Under the pieces are notes generated by a model. It was not told the origin of the DNA. It saw only the letters and a program-made list of their open reading frames with translations, and searched no databases. This document shows positions 1-8,447 of a DNA stretch of 64,000 bases, piece by piece (position 1 is the stretch's first letter; the number at the start of each line of letters is the position of its first letter). Location: contig NZ_JANQCH010000001.1 of assembly GCF_024723325.1 (NCBI RefSeq), positions 1 to 64,000 of the forward strand. The letters are read 5' to 3'. The stretch comes from Agrococcus sp. HG114. GTDB taxonomy: Bacteria > Actinomycetota > Actinomycetes > Actinomycetales > Microbacteriaceae. The position numbers were made by a program, and so were the translations under genes.

Positions 1-545
1 ATGGGTATAAGGAACAGGGCGCACGCCGTGACGCGCGCCCCGAGCGCGAGGGCCATCTGCACCGCGAGCCGCCCTACGCCGCCGCCGGCCGCGCACACGA
101 GCACCGATTCCTCGGCGCGAAGGCCGCCCGCGTCCTCGAGCGCCTGCAGCGCGGTGAGCCCGGCGAGCGGCAACGACGCGGCATCCGCGAAGCCGAGGCC
201 CTCGGGCATCCGTGCGAGCTGCCGGGCGGGTGCGGCGACGTACTGGGCGTAGGCCTCGGCCGGCAGCGGGAAGCGCGGCATCCCGAAGACGCGGTCGCCC
301 GCCGCGAACCGGTGTGAGCCGTCGGCGACCTCCTCGACGACGCCCGCGACGTCGAAGCCGAGGATCGCGGGGTCTCGCCAGTATCCGCGGCCGCCCGTGG
401 CGCGGGATTTCCAGTCGGTCGGGTTGACGCCCGCCGCCTCGACGCGCACGAGCACCTCTCCGGGCAGCAGCGACGGCAGCGGCACCTCGATCGGCTGCAG
501 CACCTCGGGCGCTCCCCACGCGGTCGCGGCGACCGCCTGCATCAT
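1..545 (-). CDS. Quinone oxidoreductase-type medium-chain dehydrogenase (partial)
   Basis: Amino-terminal part of a medium-chain dehydrogenase/reductase of the NADPH:quinone oxidoreductase type; the carboxy end runs off the left edge. The 181 visible residues show the GroES-like region (VEAAGVNPTDWKSR, about 36-49), the ILGFDVAGVV segment, and the start of the Rossmann fold (AAGGGVGRLAVQMA). Aspartate-tryptophan follows NPT where zinc alcohol dehydrogenases carry a ligand cysteine, and no four-cysteine lobe is visible, so a zinc-free NAD(P)H oxidoreductase is favoured. The first ATG of an ATGATG pair overlaps the stop of the upstream MmgE/PrpD gene, so the two are translationally coupled as the last members of a leftward operon. 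The substrate cannot be read from the sequence. Confidence 0.85.
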   Translation of the reverse strand, partial: MMQAVAATAWGAPEVLQPIEVPLPSLLPGEVLVRVEAAGVNPTDWKSRATGGRGYWRDPAILGFDVAGVVEEVADGSHRFAAGDRVFGMPRFPLPAEAYAQYVAAPARQLARMPEGLGFADAASLPLAGLTALQALEDAGGLRAEESVLVCAAGGGVGRLAVQMALALGARVTACALFLIP

Positions 546-1951
546 CCGCGGCACAGCGCCTCCCAGGGCGCGATGCCCTCGAGCGCTCCGATGAGGCGCT
601 CGACGCCGCCCGCGCTGTCGATCCCGCGGACGAGGGCGGGCAGCTGGTCGGCGAGCGCGCGCGGGAGGCCCGCGGCGGGCAGCAGCTCGAGCGCCATCCG
701 CGCCGATCGCTGGGCATCGACCTCGACGCCGTCGGAGGCGCCGACGAGGCGGCGCCCATCGGTGAGCTCGATCTCGATGTGGGCCCCGTGCGCGAGGCTG
801 GCGGAACGCCCGCCGACGACGCCGACGAGCGCGCGGAGGCGCTGCGCCTCGGCGGTGCCGGGGTGGAGTGCCGCCGCATCGACGCGGCCATCGGCCAGCG
901 CGACCGCGACGCCCTGGCGCGCATCCATCATCGCCTGCGCCCACGACGAGGGCGGATACGCGAGGTCGATCCCGGGGTACGTGGCGTCGGCGTCGCTCAG
1001 CCGCACGGTGACGCGCTCGATCGCGGTCAGATCGGCGGCGATCAGCCCCTCGCGCAGCGCGACGGCCACCTCGACCGCTGCCTGGTTGATGGCGCAGACG
1101 GGATGGGCCTTCAGGAGCATCTGCTCGATGACCGGCTCGCCGGCGAGCGCGGCAGGCAGTGCGGCGACGATCGCGGCAGCGCGCTCCGCGTCGACGCCGA
1201 GCGCTCGCAGCAGACCCGACCGGCCCTCGATCGCCGCGGCCGCGCCGCGCGCTCCGCCTGCAGCCCAGAGCGCCGACTCCAGGCCGTCGCGCGCGGCCGC
1301 GCTGGTCTGCAACCGCCACTCATCCGTGCCTTCGAGCCACACCTGAGTGAAGCCGGCCGCACGGTTGGCGGCGATCGCGATCGCGTTCGCTGCCGCCGAC
1401 GCGTCGAGCTGCAGCACGACTGCGGCCGCCGCCGCGGCCGCGATGGGTCCCACGACTCCCGTCGCGCGCATGCCCCGCGCACGGACGTGCGGCAGGAGCG
1501 CGACTCCCAGCGCGCCGCCGACCTGGTATCCCGCGACGACTGCCGCGAGCAGTCGGTCGCCGTCGATGCCGCGCGGGGCGATCGCGAGCACCGCGGGCGT
1601 CACCGCGCTCCCGAGGTGCGTGACCGAGTGCGGGTGCTCGTCGTGCTGCGCTCGTGCGCCCATGCGCAGCGCGGTCGCGAACGCGAGGTCGGTCGCTGTC
1701 GCGGGCCCCTCGGCCCACGGCAGGGCGCGCGCACCCGCTAGGCCGGGCAGCGGCATGCCGTGCGCCGCGAGCCCGACGATGAGGTTGTGCAGCAGCACGG
1801 CCTTCGCCGCCCCGCGCGTCGGCTCTGCGAGCGGCTCGCGAGCGACGCGGAGTGCGTAGGCCGCGAGCATGGCCGCAGCCCCCGGCTCGATCGCGGCTTC
1901 GTCGGCAAGGGCAGCCGGCGTCGACCAGGCGCCGACGGGCGCCCCGCTCAC
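542..1951 (-). CDS. MmgE/PrpD family protein
   Basis: A 469-residue protein of the MmgE/PrpD family, which includes 2-methylcitrate dehydratase, cis-aconitate decarboxylase and immune-responsive gene 1 homologues; members dehydrate or decarboxylate tricarboxylic or related acids without a metal cofactor. Visible family features are the helical amino-terminal domain with AHGMPLPGLAGARALPWAEG, the DEHPHSVTHLGSAVTPAVLA segment (about residues 79-98), and KAHPVCAINQAAVE near residue 300, which matches the family's KxYP/HPVC region. The GTG start at 1951 overlaps the SDR stop by four bases (GTGA); the frame is open further upstream, but that part overlays the SDR gene and has no family similarity. 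Divergence within the family is high, so the exact substrate is unknown. Confidence 0.85.
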   Translation of the reverse strand: MSGAPVGAWSTPAALADEAAIEPGAAAMLAAYALRVAREPLAEPTRGAAKAVLLHNLIVGLAAHGMPLPGLAGARALPWAEGPATATDLAFATALRMGARAQHDEHPHSVTHLGSAVTPAVLAIAPRGIDGDRLLAAVVAGYQVGGALGVALLPHVRARGMRATGVVGPIAAAAAAAVVLQLDASAAANAIAIAANRAAGFTQVWLEGTDEWRLQTSAAARDGLESALWAAGGARGAAAAIEGRSGLLRALGVDAERAAAIVAALPAALAGEPVIEQMLLKAHPVCAINQAAVEVAVALREGLIAADLTAIERVTVRLSDADATYPGIDLAYPPSSWAQAMMDARQGVAVALADGRVDAAALHPGTAEAQRLRALVGVVGGRSASLAHGAHIEIELTDGRRLVGASDGVEVDAQRSARMALELLPAAGLPRALADQLPALVRGIDSAGGVERLIGALEGIAPWEALCRG

Positions 1952-2652
1952 AGCGGCGCGGCGCCGACGGTCATGCCGCCGCACACGTTGAGGTTCTGCC
2001 CGGTGATGAAGCCGGCCTCGTCGAGGAGGAAGCCCACCGCGGCAGCGATGTCCGAGGGCTCGCCGACGCGCTTGACGGGGATCGCGTCGATGATCGCCCG
2101 CGTGCGCGGGTCGTCGGCGGGGTTCGCCGCTTCGAACATCGCCGTGCGGATGGGACCCGGGCTCACGGCGTTGACCGTGATGCCGTGCTTGCCGAGCTCG
2201 AGCGCCCACGTGCGGGTGACCCCGATGATGCCGGCCTTCGAGCCCGAGTAGGCCGAACGGCCAGCCTTGCCGAGAGCGGCGCGGGAGGCGATGTTGACGA
2301 TGCGCCCGAAGCGCGCTTCGCGCATACCGGGCAGCAGCGCCTGCGAGCACCGCATGGCGGCGATGACGTTGATCTCGTAGGTCCGCAGCGCATCCTCGAT
2401 CTCGAGCTGCTCGAGCTCAGCGACGCGGATGTAGCCGACGTTGTTCACGAGCCGGTGGATCGGCCCATCGGCGAGCGCCTCCTCGAGCGCGGCGGCGACC
2501 TGCGCGCCGTCGGAGAGGTCGGCCTGGATGCCGCCCGGCTGCTTGTCGATCACGATGACGTCGCGGCCGAGCCCTCGCTGCTGCTCGACGATCGCGGCGC
2601 CGATGCCGCTCGCTCCACCCGTGACCAGCACGCGCTCCTTCGACCCGCCCAT
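1948..2652 (-). CDS. Short-chain dehydrogenase/reductase
   Basis: A 234-residue classical SDR that reduces or oxidises a carbonyl/alcohol with NAD(P). The dinucleotide-binding TGGASGIG lies at residues 11-18, followed by NNVG (the NNAG stabilising motif), the catalytic serine in NIASRAAL, and the active-site YSGSK (YxxxK). The carboxy end has the usual PGPIRT and GEPSDIAAAVGFLLDEAGFITGQ segments. It is the first gene of the leftward SDR-MmgE/PrpD-quinone oxidoreductase operon and diverges from the hydrolase/monooxygenase run to its right, so the two operons probably share a control region of about 220 bp. Substrate unknown. Confidence 0.9.
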   Translation of the reverse strand: MGGSKERVLVTGGASGIGAAIVEQQRGLGRDVIVIDKQPGGIQADLSDGAQVAAALEEALADGPIHRLVNNVGYIRVAELEQLEIEDALRTYEINVIAAMRCSQALLPGMREARFGRIVNIASRAALGKAGRSAYSGSKAGIIGVTRTWALELGKHGITVNAVSPGPIRTAMFEAANPADDPRTRAIIDAIPVKRVGEPSDIAAAVGFLLDEAGFITGQNLNVCGGMTVGAAPL

Positions 2653-2874
2653 GGCGCTCCCTACGTCTGCGGCCAGCGGCCGCGATCAGCTCTGCACGTC
2701 CCCGCGACGGGAGCGCTCCGGGCGCCATCGCCGCAGCCCGATCGTACGCAGGGAAGTGAGAGCGGGCAATCACATCCGCCTATTGGCATCCGCTCCGACG
2801 TTGTGTACGCTCACCGCAGAGCACAGTTTGATAGTGCGCTCTCAGAATCTTGATCACGATGGAGTGAGGTGGCG

Positions 2875-3771
2875 ATGGTCACGGAGCAGGCAGAGCGTCA
2901 GAGCGCTTGGCATGTCGATGGGACGCTGCGCGAGCCGCTGTTGGTGCAGCCGAGCGGGCACGTCGAGCAGGGCGGCCGATCGATCCCGATCTACGACAGC
3001 GGCAACGAGACCGCGGCCGCGACGATCGTGCTCGTGCACGGCAGCTCCGGCACCGCGCGCGGCAGCTTCTGGGCCGTCTACCCGATCCTGAGCTTCACGC
3101 GCCGCGTCGTCGCGTTCGACCTGCAGCTGCCCGCCGAGGACGGCGACCTCACCCTCGCCGACGCGGTCGACCAGCTGCGCGCGGTCGTCGAGCACGCATC
3201 CGCCGACGGCCCCGTCGCGCTCGTGGGCTACTCGTTCGGCGCTGTCGTCGCGGCGGCCTACGCCGCGGAGCAGCCCGGCACCCTCGCGTCGCTCGCGCTC
3301 GTCGCTGGCTGGTCGAAGACCGACCGGCACCAGCTCGTGCGCAACGACCTGTGGCAGCGCCTCCACGACAGCGACCCCGAGAGCCTCCAGCGCCTCACGC
3401 TGCTCATGGCCTACTCCCCCGGCTTCGTCGTCGGGCGCAACGCGCGCGACTGGGCCGAGCTGCAGCAGGCGGTCACGCGCCCCTACCCCGCCCAGATCAT
3501 GCGCCTCAACCGCGAGATCGACATCACCTCGGGCCTCAGCCGCATCGACGTGCCCACCCTCGTCATCGGCTGCACCCACGACGCGATGGTGCCGCTGCAC
3601 CACGCGCGCGTGCTCTTCGGCGCCATCTCCGACGCCCGCTACCTCGAGATCGATTCCGGCCACGCCGTCTCGGTCGAGCGCCCCGCGCAGCTCGCCGTCG
3701 CGATCGACGACTTCACGGTCGATCCTCGCGAGCACCCCGCGGGCACCATCATCCCCGTCGACCACGCCTGA
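2875..3771 (+). CDS. Alpha/beta hydrolase
   Basis: An alpha/beta-fold hydrolase of about 298 residues. The oxyanion HGSSGTARGSFW strand-loop, the nucleophile elbow GYSFG (serine), the acid in CTHDAMVP and the catalytic histidine in DSGHAVSVERP are in canonical order, so it should be an active esterase, lactonase or C-C hydrolase. It overlaps the Baeyer-Villiger-type monooxygenase downstream, a pairing in which the hydrolase usually opens the ester or lactone the monooxygenase forms. ATG 2875 is preferred because GAGG at 2866-2869 lies five bases upstream; GTG 2869 is an alternative. It is the first gene of the rightward run. Confidence 0.88.
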   Translation: MVTEQAERQSAWHVDGTLREPLLVQPSGHVEQGGRSIPIYDSGNETAAATIVLVHGSSGTARGSFWAVYPILSFTRRVVAFDLQLPAEDGDLTLADAVDQLRAVVEHASADGPVALVGYSFGAVVAAAYAAEQPGTLASLALVAGWSKTDRHQLVRNDLWQRLHDSDPESLQRLTLLMAYSPGFVVGRNARDWAELQQAVTRPYPAQIMRLNREIDITSGLSRIDVPTLVIGCTHDAMVPLHHARVLFGAISDARYLEIDSGHAVSVERPAQLAVAIDDFTVDPREHPAGTIIPVDHA

Positions 3772-3791
3772 TGCAGAACCAGGAGCACGCC

Positions 3792-5327
3792 ATGACCACC
3801 GCATCCGCCACCCGGGCCGCCGGGCAGTCGACCACCCACGCGAAGATCGCGATCATCGGCTCGGGCTTCGCCGGCCTCGGCCTCGCGATCCAGCTGCGCC
3901 GCCGCGGCGAGCACGACTTCATCGTGCTCGAGCGCGCCGGCGACGTCGGGGGCACCTGGCGCGACAACACCTACCCAGGCGCCGCGTGCGACATCCAGTC
4001 GCACCTCTACTCCTACTCGTTCCGCCCCAACCCCGACTGGTCGCGCGTCTACGCCACCCAGCCCGAGATCCACGCGTACCTCCGCGAGGCGGCGATCGAC
4101 GAGGGCGTCATGCCGCACATCACGTTCGACGCCGAGCTGCTCGAGTCGACCTGGCGTCCGGATGCGCAGCACTGGGCGCTCGAGACGACCGCAGGGTCGT
4201 TCACGGCCGACTTCGTCGTCACCGCCGCTGGCCACCTCTCCGACCCGAAGCTGCCGGCGATCGAGGGGCTCGAGCGCTTCTCGCGCCCCATGTTCCACTC
4301 GGCGCAGTGGGACCACTCGTTCGACCCGGCCGGCAAGCGCGTCGGCGTGATCGGCTCGGGCGCCTCCGGCATCCAGATCGTGCCAGAGCTCGCGAAGACG
4401 GCCGAGCGGCTCACGGTCTTCCAGCGCTCGGCGCCCTACATCATCCCTCGCGTCGACCACGAGTACAGCGACGCGCAGAAGTCGATGTTCCGCCGCATGC
4501 CTGAGACGGCGCAGGCGCTCCGCGACGAGCTGTACTGGGGCAACGAGGCTCGCTTCCCGCAGCGCCGCGGCATCGCCGACTTCATCGCGAAGATCGAGGC
4601 GACCGCGCGCGACCACCTGCACGCGCAGGTGCCGGCCGGCGAGCTGCGCGACAAGCTCACGCCCGACTACATGATCGGGTGCAAGCGCATCCTCATCTCG
4701 AACGACTACTACCCGACGTTCCTGCGCGACAACGTCGCGCTCGAGACGAGCGGCATCGTCGAGGTCACCGAGACCGGCATCGTCACGAACGACGGCGAGG
4801 TCGAGCTCGACGCGCTCGTGCTGTGCACGGGCTTCGAGGCAGCCGACCTGCCGATCACGCACCGCATCTTCGACGAGCACGGCCGATCGATGGCCGAGTC
4901 GTGGACGCGCGGCGGCGCCGCCTACGCGTGCTCGACCGTCGCCGGCTACCCGAACCTGTTCATCATGAACGGGCCCAACTCGGGCCTCGGCGCGGGCTCG
5001 ATCATCTTCATCATCGAGTCCCAGATCCGCTACATCCTCGGCGCCCTCGACCACATGGCCGACACCGGCGCATCCGTCATCGAGATCACGCAGGAAGCGC
5101 AGGACGCGTTCATCGACTCGGTCGACGCGCGGGCCGCCGACACGGTCTGGCTCAACGGCGGCTGCCACTCCTGGTACGTCGACCACCGCTTCGGCCGCCT
5201 GACCACGGTCTGGCCCGACTTCATGCACAAGTTCCGCCGCGAGGCGGGCACGTTCCGGCCCGACGAGTACCGCTTCGACGGCGAGCCGGCGCTCGCCGAG
5301 CGCGAGCTCGAGCAGGTGCGCGCGTGA
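3792..5327 (+). CDS. Flavin-containing Baeyer-Villiger-type monooxygenase
   Basis: A 511-residue class B flavoprotein monooxygenase that should insert oxygen next to a carbonyl using FAD and NADPH. It has the FAD Rossmann motif IGSGFAGLG (about residues 22-30), DVGGTWRDNTYPGAACD typical of the CzcO/BVMO group, and the NADPH Rossmann motif IGSGASGIQ near residue 195. Just before the latter is FSRPMFHSAQWD, matching the BVMO fingerprint FxGxxxHxxxW/D except that arginine replaces the glycine. The family GYP/NGPNS segment (AGYPNLFIMNGPNSGLG) is intact. AGGAG at 3781-3785 supports ATG 3792 over the in-frame ATG at 3771 that touches the upstream stop. Steroid- or cyclic-ketone-type substrates are possible but unproven. 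Confidence 0.88.
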   Translation: MTTASATRAAGQSTTHAKIAIIGSGFAGLGLAIQLRRRGEHDFIVLERAGDVGGTWRDNTYPGAACDIQSHLYSYSFRPNPDWSRVYATQPEIHAYLREAAIDEGVMPHITFDAELLESTWRPDAQHWALETTAGSFTADFVVTAAGHLSDPKLPAIEGLERFSRPMFHSAQWDHSFDPAGKRVGVIGSGASGIQIVPELAKTAERLTVFQRSAPYIIPRVDHEYSDAQKSMFRRMPETAQALRDELYWGNEARFPQRRGIADFIAKIEATARDHLHAQVPAGELRDKLTPDYMIGCKRILISNDYYPTFLRDNVALETSGIVEVTETGIVTNDGEVELDALVLCTGFEAADLPITHRIFDEHGRSMAESWTRGGAAYACSTVAGYPNLFIMNGPNSGLGAGSIIFIIESQIRYILGALDHMADTGASVIEITQEAQDAFIDSVDARAADTVWLNGGCHSWYVDHRFGRLTTVWPDFMHKFRREAGTFRPDEYRFDGEPALAERELEQVRA

Positions 5328-5620
5328 GCGCCGTGAACATGAGCGGCGTGAACCTGTGGCGGCTCGAGTGCTTCGTCGCCCTCGCCGAGGAGCTGCACTT
5401 CGGCCGCGCCGCGACGCGGCTGTTCATCACGCAGCCCGCGCTCTCGCTGCAGATCAAGCAGCTCGAGCTCTCCCTCGGCTACGAGCTCGTCTGCCGTGCA
5501 CGCCAGGTGACGCTCACCGACGAGGGGCGGCGGCTGCTGCCGTACGCGCACCAGGTGCTCGCCGCCGCGGAGTCGTTCGTGAGCGCCGCAGTGGCGCGCG
5601 GCCGGCTGCAGGCCGCATGA
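5324..5620 (+). CDS. LysR-type winged-helix domain only (truncated regulator)
   Basis: A 98-residue protein that is only the DNA-binding half of a LysR-type regulator: LWRLECFVALAEELHFGRAA, then the recognition helix region FITQPALSLQIKQLELSLGY, then the wing and start of the linker helix. The effector-binding domain (about 200 residues) is absent and the frame closes right after the linker helix. GTG 5324 overlaps the monooxygenase stop (GTGA) and its own stop overlaps the next ATG (ATGA), so it is embedded in the operon without disturbing coupling. It may be a decayed regulator remnant or a stand-alone DNA-binding protein. ATG 5339 is an alternative start. Confidence 0.75.
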   Translation: MSAVNMSGVNLWRLECFVALAEELHFGRAATRLFITQPALSLQIKQLELSLGYELVCRARQVTLTDEGRRLLPYAHQVLAAAESFVSAAVARGRLQAA

Positions 5621-6678
5621 CGCGCCCGCAGGTCTCGCCCGAGCGGCTTGAGCTCGCGGTGCGCGAGATCCTCGTCGCCGCCGGCTGCGCCGGCGAGGTG
5701 GCGGATGCGGTGGCGCACGGGCTCGTGGACGCCGACCTGCACGGCGTGGCGTCGCACGGCGTCTCGCGGCTCGGCATCTACCTCGAGCGGCTGCGCTCGG
5801 GAGCCGTGCGCGGCCATGACGCCGTGTCGGTCGTGACCGAGTGGCCGACCGGCGCCGTGCTCGACGCCGGGCACTCGTTCGGCGCATGGTCGGCGGCGCG
5901 AGCCACCGACCTCGCGATCGAGAAGGCCCGCGAGGCAGGCATGGCGGTCGTCGTCGCACGGCACGCCGACCACTTCGGCCGCGCGGCCGCGTTCAGCGAG
6001 CGGATGGCCCAGGCCGGCATGGTCGCGATCGTCGCGGCGAGCACGGCGCCGCTCATGCCCGCCGTCGGCGGCGCCGAGCCGGTGATCGGCAACAACCCGA
6101 TCTCGATCGCCGCGCCGGGCGGCGCGGGAGCCCCGTTCGCCGACATGGCGCTCTCGGCGGTCGCGCTCGGCAAGATCATCGAGGCCGAGCGCACCGGGCG
6201 CGACATCCCGGCCGGCTGGGCGACCGATGGGGACGGCGCCCCGACCACGGACCCGACCGCGGCGCGCAGCGGCCTGCTGCTGCCCGCCGCGGGCGCGAAG
6301 GGCTTCGGCCTCGCGTTCTTCATCGAGGTCCTCACGAGCATCCTGGGCGGCGGCGAGGGCGGGGAGGCGCGCAGCCTCTACAAGCAGCGCGACGAGCCGA
6401 ACGACTGCTCCCACGTCTTCATCGCCGTCGACGCGAGCCGCTTCGAGGCCGCCGCTGAGGCGCCGGTCGCGGAGCGCGTCGACCGGTTCTCCGATCGCAT
6501 CCGCTCGAGCCGCCGAGCCCCTGGCGTCGAGGCGATCTACGCGCCGGGCGACCTGGAGCGCTCGGCGGCGGATCGGAACCGGGCGGGCCTCGCGCTCGCG
6601 CAGGCGACGATCGACGAGCTCGAGGCGCTCGCCGCGGAGGCGGGCGTGCCAACCCCATTCACCAAGGAGGCGGCGTGA
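5617..6678 (+). CDS. Ldh_2 family NAD(P)-dependent malate/lactate-type dehydrogenase
   Basis: A 353-residue member of the Ldh_2 family (malate, L-lactate, ureidoglycolate, sulfolactate and 2,3-diketogulonate dehydrogenases), whose fold is unrelated to classical lactate dehydrogenases. The signature SHGVSRLGIYLERL (about residues 47-60), VARHADHFGRAAAFSE, IGNNPISIAAPGG and PAAGAKGFGLAFFIEVLTSILGG (equivalent of GGHKGYGLA) are all present. It oxidises a 2-hydroxyacid or reduces the 2-oxoacid. Its ATG overlaps the LysR-fragment stop and its stop abuts the FAH gene, so it is co-translated. Substrate choice within the family is unresolved. Confidence 0.87.
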   Translation: MTRPQVSPERLELAVREILVAAGCAGEVADAVAHGLVDADLHGVASHGVSRLGIYLERLRSGAVRGHDAVSVVTEWPTGAVLDAGHSFGAWSAARATDLAIEKAREAGMAVVVARHADHFGRAAAFSERMAQAGMVAIVAASTAPLMPAVGGAEPVIGNNPISIAAPGGAGAPFADMALSAVALGKIIEAERTGRDIPAGWATDGDGAPTTDPTAARSGLLLPAAGAKGFGLAFFIEVLTSILGGGEGGEARSLYKQRDEPNDCSHVFIAVDASRFEAAAEAPVAERVDRFSDRIRSSRRAPGVEAIYAPGDLERSAADRNRAGLALAQATIDELEALAAEAGVPTPFTKEAA

Positions 6679-7502
6679 TGCTGCAGCGCGTGCAGACCAC
6701 CGATGGGCGCGATGTGCTCGTGCGACGCGAGGGCGACGCCCTCGACGTGCTGGGCCCGTGGGACGGCGGACGGATCCTCGACGCCGTGCCCGACGCATCC
6801 GCCGCGCGCCTCGACGCGGCTGACGCGACGCCGCTGCCGTTCCTCCGCGAAGGCGCGAAGATCCTCTGCGTCGGCCTCAACTACCGGCCGCACATCGAGG
6901 AGATGGGCCGCGAGGCACCGGAGTACCCGACGCTCTTCGCGAAGTTCGTCGACTCGTTCGTCGGACCGGCCGACGACATCGTGCGGCCCGCGGATGTCGA
7001 CCAGCTCGACTGGGAGGGCGAGATCGGCGTGGTGATCGGCGCTCCCGTGCGCACGGCATCCGCCGACGACGCCGACGGCGCCGCGCTCGGCGCGGTCGCG
7101 CTCAACGACGTCACCTCGCGCGGCCATCAGTACCGCACGACGCAGTGGCTGCAGGGCAAGGCGCTCGACAGCCTCTCCCCGATCGGGTCGCTCCTCGCGC
7201 CGCTCGCCGACGACCTCGAGATCGTCACCCGGGTCGACGGCGAGGAGGTGCAGCGCGGCCGCCTCGACGAGCTCGTCTTTGGCGTCGCGGACCTCATCGC
7301 CTACTGCTCGAGCATCGTGCGGCTGCGGCCGGGCGACGTCATCGCCACGGGCACGCCCGGCGGCGTCGGCCACGGCATGCAGCCGCCTCGCCACCTGCAG
7401 CCGGGCCAGCTGCTCGAGACGGAGCTCACGAGGGACGGATCCTCGATCGAGACGCTGCGCAACCGAGTCCGTGATGGCGCAGCGACGGCGGCGCAGCCGT
7501 GA
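6678..7502 (+). CDS. Fumarylacetoacetate hydrolase family protein
   Basis: A 274-residue FAH-family enzyme; members hydrolyse or decarboxylate acylpyruvates, 2-oxohept-3-ene-dioates and related ring-cleavage products with a divalent metal. Visible motifs are VGLNYRPHIEEMG (family GxNYxxHxxE), YPTLFAKF, the metal-binding acidic segment LDWEGEIGVVIG, and the carboxy-terminal ATGTPGGVGHG. AAGGAGG at 6664-6670 lies seven bases before ATG 6678, favouring it over GTG 6675. It overlaps the dehydrogenase upstream by one base and the hydroxyacid dehydrogenase downstream by four, so it belongs to the same operon. Confidence 0.9.
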   Translation: MLQRVQTTDGRDVLVRREGDALDVLGPWDGGRILDAVPDASAARLDAADATPLPFLREGAKILCVGLNYRPHIEEMGREAPEYPTLFAKFVDSFVGPADDIVRPADVDQLDWEGEIGVVIGAPVRTASADDADGAALGAVALNDVTSRGHQYRTTQWLQGKALDSLSPIGSLLAPLADDLEIVTRVDGEEVQRGRLDELVFGVADLIAYCSSIVRLRPGDVIATGTPGGVGHGMQPPRHLQPGQLLETELTRDGSSIETLRNRVRDGAATAAQP

Positions 7503-8440
7503 CCTCCGAGCGCACGCTCCTCATCGCGCCCCACCAGTTCCCCGACCTCGCGCGCGAGGAGGCCCTCGCCGACGAGCTCGGGCTGCGCCTCGTCGTCGCG
7601 CGCGACGCACGCGAGTTCGCCGAGGCGCTCGAGCACGCATCGGTCGCCATGGTCACGCCCTACGTGCGCCTCGGGCACGACGACTTCGCCCGCATGCAAC
7701 GCTGCCTCGGCGTCGTGCGGTACGGCATCGGCTACGACAACATCGACGTGCGCGCGGCCGAGGAGCACGGCACGCCCGTCTCGATCGTGCCGGATGCGTC
7801 GTCGGAGGAGGTCGCATCCCACGCCTTCGCCATGGGACTCATGCTGAGCCGGCGCATCCCCCAGGGGCAGGCGGCGATCGCCCGCGGCGAGTGGGCCAGC
7901 AGCGTGCCGTTCGACAGCCCGGTGCTCAGCGAGCTGCGCGTGGGCGTCGTCGGGATGGGGCGCATCGGACGGCTGGTCGCGACCTGGTGGCGCGACGTGG
8001 GCGCCCAGGTGCGCGCGTACGATCCGATCGCCGTCTTCGACGCGGTGCCCGCGGCTCCGCTCGACCGGCTGATCGAGGAGTCCGACGTGCTCTCGCTCCA
8101 CGTACCGCTCACCGATGCGACCCGCCACCTGCTCTCCGCCGCGACGATCGCGCGCATGCCGCGCGGCGCGGCCGTCGTCAACGTCTCGCGCGGCGGCCTC
8201 GTCGACGAGGCGGCGCTCGCCGATGCGCTTGAGCGCGGCCACCTCGGCGGTGCCGCGCTCGACGTGTTCGAGCAGGAGCCGTTGGCCGTCGACCACCCGC
8301 TCCGCGACGCGCCGAACGCGGTCCTCACCCCGCACTCCGCGTGGAAGTCGCGCAGCTCGCTCGCGGCGCTGCAGTCCGGCGCGGTGCTGCGCGCGAGGCA
8401 GCTGCTGCAGGGCGAGCCAGTGCTCGACCGGGTGGCCTAG
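7499..8440 (+). CDS. D-2-hydroxyacid dehydrogenase (NAD)
   Basis: A 313-residue D-isomer-specific 2-hydroxyacid dehydrogenase of the C-terminal-binding-protein/phosphoglycerate dehydrogenase-like group. The substrate strand VVRYGIGYDNIDV, NAD-binding GMGRIGRLVATWW (about residues 152-164), LHVPLTDATRHLL, NVSRGGLVDEAAL with its catalytic arginine, and the carboxy PHSAWKSRSS segment are seen; the usual catalytic histidine is in this last segment. It starts with GTG overlapping the FAH stop (GTGA) and ends seven bases before the convergent LysR gene. It probably finishes the pathway by interconverting a 2-oxoacid and D-hydroxyacid. Confidence 0.88.
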   Translation: MTSERTLLIAPHQFPDLAREEALADELGLRLVVARDAREFAEALEHASVAMVTPYVRLGHDDFARMQRCLGVVRYGIGYDNIDVRAAEEHGTPVSIVPDASSEEVASHAFAMGLMLSRRIPQGQAAIARGEWASSVPFDSPVLSELRVGVVGMGRIGRLVATWWRDVGAQVRAYDPIAVFDAVPAAPLDRLIEESDVLSLHVPLTDATRHLLSAATIARMPRGAAVVNVSRGGLVDEAALADALERGHLGGAALDVFEQEPLAVDHPLRDAPNAVLTPHSAWKSRSSLAALQSGAVLRARQLLQGEPVLDRVA

Positions 8441-8447
8441 CGGCCGG

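Noticed and set aside
1952-2350. Upstream extension of the MmgE/PrpD frame to 2350
   Set aside because: It overlays the well-supported SDR gene in another frame and is Arg/His-rich; the GTG at 1951 overlapping the SDR stop is the sensible start.
2801-2836. Promoter TTGTGT...GATAGT before the hydrolase operon
   Set aside because: Spacing of more than 20 bp and poor match to consensus; too weak to list as a feature.
3639-5228. Long open frame (529 codons) on the minus strand opposite the monooxygenase gene
   Set aside because: Its product is a low-complexity Arg/Val/Asp/Ala-rich string without any family motif; it is the antisense shadow of a GC-rich gene, as are similar long frames opposite 8.4-12.4, 17.9-24.3, 43.8-47.9 and 54.3-56.2 kb.
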